In this document: piece after piece, positions 5,838-8,811 of the stretch
How the letters are laid out: the number at the start of each line of letters is the position of its first letter
Position numbering within the stretch: position 1 is the first letter of the stretch
Assembly (NCBI GenBank): GCA_014859215.1
Contig: JACUUS010000095.1
Coordinates: forward strand, 1 to 8,811
Origin: Dehalococcoidia bacterium
Lineage (GTDB): Bacteria > Chloroflexota > Dehalococcoidia > SZUA-161
Reading direction: 5' to 3'
Length of the DNA: 8,811 bases
The notes under the pieces: generated by a model
The model's input: the letters and a program-made list of their open reading frames with translations, nothing else
Told to the model about the DNA's origin: nothing
Databases searched by the model: none
Made by a program: the position numbers and the translations under genes

Positions 5838-6998
5838 CTACCTCCCACCTAGAATCAGGGCGCCGGTTGGAATGCCGCTGCCCGCGGTTACGAGCACGTG
5901 CTTGCAGTCGGGCACCTGCACCAGTGATGTACCCCTGACCTGCCGGACGCCTTCAACGATCTGGTTCAATCCGTGAATGTAGGCCTCGGAAAGGCAGCCG
6001 CCGCTGGTGTTGGTGGGGAGCCTGCCGCCGATCTGCAGCGCGCCGTCCCTCACGAACGGCCCACCCTCGCCGAACTTGCAGAAACCGAAGCTCTCGAGCT
6101 GCATTATGACAAGCGGGGTGAAAGCGTCGTAGAACTGCACGCAGTCGATATCTTTGGGGCCTATCCCGGCCTCTTTCCACAGATGCGGCGCGAGCCTGGT
6201 ATACTCCTCCAGGTCCCATATATGCTCTCGCTGGTAGCTGGTCATCATCTCCATCCAGCTTCCCATCCCCTGCTCTGCCGCCATTATGTAGGCGGGCTTC
6301 TGCTTGAGGTCCTTCGCCCGTTCCGCAGAGGCGATAATCATGGCCGCCGCACCGTCGGTCTCCTGGCAGAAATCGAACAGGCGCAGCGGATCGGATATCA
6401 TCCTGGCTTTGCCGTGGTCTTCCAGCGTCATGGGCCGGCCGTACATCATAGCCTTGGGGTTCATGTTGGCATGCTTCCTGAAAGCGACCGCGACCTCGCC
6501 CAGGTCCGTTGTCTTCGTGCCGAACTCGTGCATGTGCCTGCGCGCCATGACCGCCACCATCGCGCCCGGCGCGATGAGGCCGAAGGGAATAGAGTACTGG
6601 AAGTGGCCCATCATGGGCATGACTCCCCCCATCTGGCCGTAGCGGAAGCCCGAGCGTTCGTTAAGCGCGCGGAAGCAGACCACGTAGTTGGCCTTGCCCA
6701 TGGCCGCGGCCAGCGCGGCCATCTCGACTATCCCGCAGCCGGCGCCGCCCCCGAAGAATACCTCCGGGAAGAACCGCACGTTATCGAGTCCCAGGTTCCT
6801 GGCGAGCTCATCAGGCTGGTTGCTGTCGACCGAAAACCTGACAATGCCGTCTATCTCTTTGGGTTTAATGCCCGCATCCTCGCATGCCGCGAGTATGGCC
6901 TCCAGGGCCAGCCGCATCTCGCTGCGGCCGGAGCTCTTGGAATACTCTGTCTCGCCGATGCCGACGATGCAGGCCCTGTCCTTCAGACTTTCGACCAT
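5838..6998 (-). CDS. Thiolase-superfamily lipid-transfer protein (Ltp2/SCP-x-like), possible retro-aldolase
   Basis: A 386-residue thiolase-fold protein without the ordinary thiolase active site. The N-terminal half has CIVGIGETEYSKSSG (10-24), the usual SCP-x/Ltp opening, and FFGGGAGCGIVEMAA (81-95) in place of the nucleophile loop. The canonical GHPxGxSG histidine loop near the C terminus is replaced by GGCLSEAYIHGLNQI (333-347), then EGVRQVRG (349-356) and VLVTAGSGIPTGALIL (368-383). This C-terminal pattern is that of the Ltp2-type aldolases, which cleave a beta-hydroxyacyl-CoA steroid side chain. Tyr290 (QFYDAFTP) and Tyr340 (SEAYIHG) are 50 residues apart, the same spacing as the two catalytic tyrosines Tyr294/Tyr344 reported for the Thermomonospora enzyme (numbers from memory). 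The following DUF35 gene starts only 4 nt after its TAG stop, a pairing expected because Ltp2 needs a DUF35 partner. It starts at the ATG at 6998 with a GAGAGG site. Alternative: a biosynthetic or degradative SCP-x thiolase using Cys88, which I think less likely. Confidence 0.85.
   Translation of the reverse strand: MVESLKDRACIVGIGETEYSKSSGRSEMRLALEAILAACEDAGIKPKEIDGIVRFSVDSNQPDELARNLGLDNVRFFPEVFFGGGAGCGIVEMAALAAAMGKANYVVCFRALNERSGFRYGQMGGVMPMMGHFQYSIPFGLIAPGAMVAVMARRHMHEFGTKTTDLGEVAVAFRKHANMNPKAMMYGRPMTLEDHGKARMISDPLRLFDFCQETDGAAAMIIASAERAKDLKQKPAYIMAAEQGMGSWMEMMTSYQREHIWDLEEYTRLAPHLWKEAGIGPKDIDCVQFYDAFTPLVIMQLESFGFCKFGEGGPFVRDGALQIGGRLPTNTSGGCLSEAYIHGLNQIVEGVRQVRGTSLVQVPDCKHVLVTAGSGIPTGALILGGR
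5840..5846 (-). promoter_or_regulatory. Ribosome binding site of the DUF35 gene
   Basis: GGGAGGT on the minus strand, 6 nt before the ATG at 5833. It lies within the last codons and stop of the Ltp2-like gene, which makes translational coupling of the two plausible, and it settles the start against the earlier GTG. Confidence 0.75.
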
Positions 6999-7034
6999 AT
7001 TTCCAACCTCTCTTCCTTGTTCAATCAGGAAAGC

Positions 7035-7490
7035 CTACCTGCCCCTGGACGGCAGCGCCATCGTTATCTGCGCGTTGCAGAAAGGCCCGTCCTGGGTCTT
7101 CGAGTCAATCTGCAGTTCCACCAGCGGCAGCCCGGCCAGGTACCCTTCTTCCTGCCCGCCGGTCCATTTCCTGATGATCTTCCCGGAGACCGTCATCGTA
7201 TCACCCGCGCAGCAGTTCCCTTCTATGTTGAACCGCGTCCGCTTGATCTCACCCTCGGGCCCGGTCCAGTCGGTCGCCAGCCGCGAGAGTATGCCTTCCG
7301 CGTGCATGATGTTGACGATCACGTTCTTCTGCTGCGCCCGCAGGGCGAAGTCCTTGTCATGGTGAATGGGATTCGTGTCCCTGGTAGCCCACGCGCCGCC
7401 GCTGACCTTGACGGCCGTCATCTCCATCGTATAGGAACCGATGTCGTCCCCCTCCTTCACATCGTCCCAGTACACTTTGTTAAAGGCCAT
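7035..7490 (-). CDS. MaoC-like enoyl-CoA hydratase, catalytic subunit
   Basis: A 151-residue single hot-dog protein. The R-hydratase signature is clear: ATRDTNPIHHDKDFA (35-49), giving Asp38 and His43 as the probable catalytic dyad and Asn40-Pro41 in the turn. Members hydrate trans-2-enoyl-CoA to (R)-3-hydroxyacyl-CoA in the cytosol, or the reverse. The GDTMTVSGKIIRKW segment (96-109) matches the second conserved hot-dog strand. The ATG at 7490 is preceded by a near-consensus AAAGGAGG site. It lies 19 nt after the FAS1-like half-dehydratase and 36 nt before the Ltp2-like thiolase homologue. The side-by-side pair suggests a heterodimer in which this subunit supplies chemistry and the neighbour supplies the binding pocket, as known for ChsH1-ChsH2 in cholesterol side-chain breakdown. 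The functional pairing is inferred; family membership is seen in the sequence. Confidence 0.9.
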   Translation of the reverse strand: MAFNKVYWDDVKEGDDIGSYTMEMTAVKVSGGAWATRDTNPIHHDKDFALRAQQKNVIVNIMHAEGILSRLATDWTGPEGEIKRTRFNIEGNCCAGDTMTVSGKIIRKWTGGQEEGYLAGLPLVELQIDSKTQDGPFCNAQITMALPSRGR

Positions 7491-7509
7491 TACTATCCTC
7501 CTTTGCCTT

Positions 7510-8007
7510 CTACTGGTTGGGTTTGTACTTCAGGACCGTCCGGATCTCCCTGCCGACTATCTCGTCGTTCTGGTTGTAGTAGGTCTGGGTCGTGGTGATG
7601 AAATGACCCTCTCCGATGCGCGTCTTCTTCACGTCCGAGAGCTTGTCCAGCTTCATGATATAGTAGAGCCTGTCGCCGGGGCGCACGGGCTTGTAGAACT
7701 CGTGAATCATGTCGGTGGCGATCCAGGTATCATAGGGGCCGGGTAATTCGAGCTCGGCCATCGGCAGCCACGGGAACTCCGGCCAGGGCCAGATCCGGGG
7801 CATGCACCAGACCATGAGCATCTGCGGCGGCGCGATTATCCCGCCGTACTTCGATTTCTTCGCGTACTCCTCGTCGGAATAGAGCGGGTTGGCGTCCTCC
7901 ATCATCTCGATGTAGTGCCTGATCATGGACTTGGACACCTCGTCCGGGGCGTAGAAACGTTCGCCCTCCCTGCCGATCAGCCCCTTGTCTTTTTCGCTAA
8001 GTGCCAT
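7510..8007 (-). CDS. FAS1-like MaoC dehydratase, half subunit
   Basis: A 165-residue hot-dog protein of the MaoC N-terminal / FAS1-like dehydratase type. The diagnostic stretch is MMEDANPLYSDEEYA (35-49) followed by YGGIIAPPQML (54-64). Asp38 and the NP turn are kept, but Tyr43 stands where the active MaoC hydratases have His. That is normal for the non-catalytic half of two-domain or heterodimeric enzymes such as ChsH1/ChsH2. Residues 99-119 (a DMIHEFYKPVRPGD segment) form the usual hot-dog strand and substrate-tunnel region. It starts with ATG at 8007 and has a strong GGGAGGTT ribosome site at 8013-8020. The next gene is another MaoC protein with the full catalytic motif, only 19 nt downstream, so the two very likely form one heteromeric (R)-type enoyl-CoA hydratase. 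In actinobacterial ChsH2 this kind of domain is fused to DUF35; here the protein ends without such a domain. The exact substrate is unknown. Confidence 0.87.
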   Translation of the reverse strand: MALSEKDKGLIGREGERFYAPDEVSKSMIRHYIEMMEDANPLYSDEEYAKKSKYGGIIAPPQMLMVWCMPRIWPWPEFPWLPMAELELPGPYDTWIATDMIHEFYKPVRPGDRLYYIMKLDKLSDVKKTRIGEGHFITTTQTYYNQNDEIVGREIRTVLKYKPNQ

Positions 8008-8110
8008 GCTCTAACCTCCCAAACAAGATTGATATGTTTGTCCTGCCGCGGGGGGATGAATGCTACATCGACACCTCCTGCTGCTGGTACGGTCCTGCGC
8101 GAACCGGGGG

Positions 8111-8811
8111 CTAGCCTACAGCCCCCAGCTCTCTAAGCCTGCGGACCTCGTCGCCGGAACGGCCGAGGCTTTGCAGGATTTCGTCCGTATGCTGTCCCGG
8201 CAGGGGAGAAAAGGACCTGATCCCGCCGGGAGTCGCCGAGAACTTCGTCGGTATTCCTACCTGCCTGACCATGCCCAGGCGAGGATGCTCGACCTCCACC
8301 ACCATGCGGCGGTGAAGGACCTGGGGATCGGAAAGGGTCTCGGCCAGGTCGTTCACGGGTGTTACAGGAACATCCGCGGGCCCAAGCTCGCGGAACCATT
8401 CCTGCTTCGTCTTTGTCCTGAATATGGCGGTAAGCTGGGAGTCAACCCACTCCTTGGTCTCGCCGGCAGCGTACTGGTAGGGGATGAGGTCGTCGCGGCC
8501 CAGCGCGCGGCAGAGGTTTTCCCAGAACTTGACCTCGAAGCAGCCGAGGCTCACCATGCCGTCCTTAGCCTCGTAGACGCTTCCGCAGGGCACCGAGCCG
8601 GTAAGCGGGGTATTCCCCCACTCGGGAACGCCGCCCCCCGCGAAGAGCAGGGACGCCTCCCATCCGAGCAGGGAGACCACGCCGTCGACCATGGCGACGT
8701 CCACGAACTGCCCCGCGCCCGTCTTCTCCCTGGCGAGCAAGGCAGTGACGATGGCGAAGGCGGCATGGAGCCCGCCCCCGGCATAGTCGCCCACCAGGTT
8801 CAGCGGCACCG
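8111..8811 (-). CDS. Alpha-methylacyl-CoA racemase / class III CoA-transferase (CaiB/BaiF family), 5' end missing
   Basis: The C-terminal 233 or so residues of a CaiB/BaiF-family protein. The reading frame stays open to the window edge; the first apparent start is a GTG at 8807-8809 that is probably an internal Val. Members are about 360-400 residues, so roughly 150 N-terminal residues lie outside. Counting that Val as residue 1, the segment PLNLVGDYAGGG (2-13) carries Asp8, at the place of the catalytic Asp shared by alpha-methylacyl-CoA racemases and class III CoA-transferases. GCFEVKFW (89-96) carries Glu92; the 84-residue spacing from Asp8 matches the Asp156/Glu241 pair of the mycobacterial racemase (recalled numbering) and favours racemase over transferase. 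The partner catalytic His would be off the edge. GAGQFVDVAMVDG (31-43) is also typical of the family. A racemase would epimerise 2-methylacyl-CoAs before beta-oxidation; a CoA-transferase would activate an acid. It is the most upstream gene visible and is separated from the next by about 100 nt. The stop is TAG. Confidence 0.88.
   Translation of the reverse strand, partial: VPLNLVGDYAGGGLHAAFAIVTALLAREKTGAGQFVDVAMVDGVVSLLGWEASLLFAGGGVPEWGNTPLTGSVPCGSVYEAKDGMVSLGCFEVKFWENLCRALGRDDLIPYQYAAGETKEWVDSQLTAIFRTKTKQEWFRELGPADVPVTPVNDLAETLSDPQVLHRRMVVEVEHPRLGMVRQVGIPTKFSATPGGIRSFSPLPGQHTDEILQSLGRSGDEVRRLRELGAVG

Noticed and set aside
5973..7598. 541-residue plus-strand open frame
   Set aside because: It lies antisense across the Ltp2-like and MaoC genes. 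Its translation has no recognisable domain, while the minus frame shows clear family motifs. High GC gives long shadow frames.
8020..8040. Inverted repeat CAAACA/TGTTTG upstream of the FAS1-like gene
   Set aside because: Only 6 AT-rich bp with a 9-nt loop, expected by chance; no promoter or operator pattern could be supported.

Overview
The window reads as part of one long, GC-rich, minus-strand acyl-CoA catabolic operon. Nine genes lie head to tail from the right edge (upstream) to about position 264 (downstream). All are transcribed leftward, with gaps from a 4-nt overlap to about 115 nt, and the eight complete genes each have a Shine-Dalgarno sequence. No plus-strand gene is credible. The first 263 bases are non-coding and hold short repeats.

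Order along transcription: an alpha-methylacyl-CoA racemase / class III CoA-transferase cut by the window edge (8111-8811); a FAS1-like MaoC half-dehydratase (7510-8007); a catalytic MaoC hydratase (7035-7490); an Ltp2/SCP-x-like thiolase homologue without an ordinary thiolase active site (5838-6998); a DUF35 zinc-ribbon/OB protein (5435-5833); a PaaG-like crotonase (4516-5340); a canonical thiolase (3150-4400); an acyl-CoA dehydrogenase (1926-3122); a nitronate-monooxygenase-like flavoprotein (959-1909); and a duplicated alpha/beta-barrel protein of unknown function (264-962). Counting the partial gene, that makes ten coding regions.

How they may work together (inference): the dehydrogenase makes an enoyl-CoA and the MaoC pair hydrates it. 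The beta-hydroxyacyl-CoA could then be cleaved by the Ltp2-like protein with its DUF35 partner as a retro-aldolase, as in the actinobacterial steroid side-chain route (ChsH1/ChsH2/Ltp2). The racemase fits alpha-methyl-branched substrates such as sterol side chains or isoprenoid acids. The window has no recognisable 3-hydroxyacyl-CoA dehydrogenase, which fits an aldol route. A normal thiolase is also present, so ordinary thiolysis must occur at some step or with some substrate. The true substrate cannot be read from the sequence.

Organism: high GC, a bacterial operon with strong AGGAGG-type ribosome sites, and an uncultured-lineage style of stacked acyl-CoA genes. The TGTCATTCTGA-type intergenic repeat recalls repeats I associate with Chloroflexota (Dehalococcoidia and relatives), but similar elements occur elsewhere. 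Chloroflexota is a low-confidence guess; Desulfobacterota or another anaerobic or facultative fatty-acid degrader is possible.
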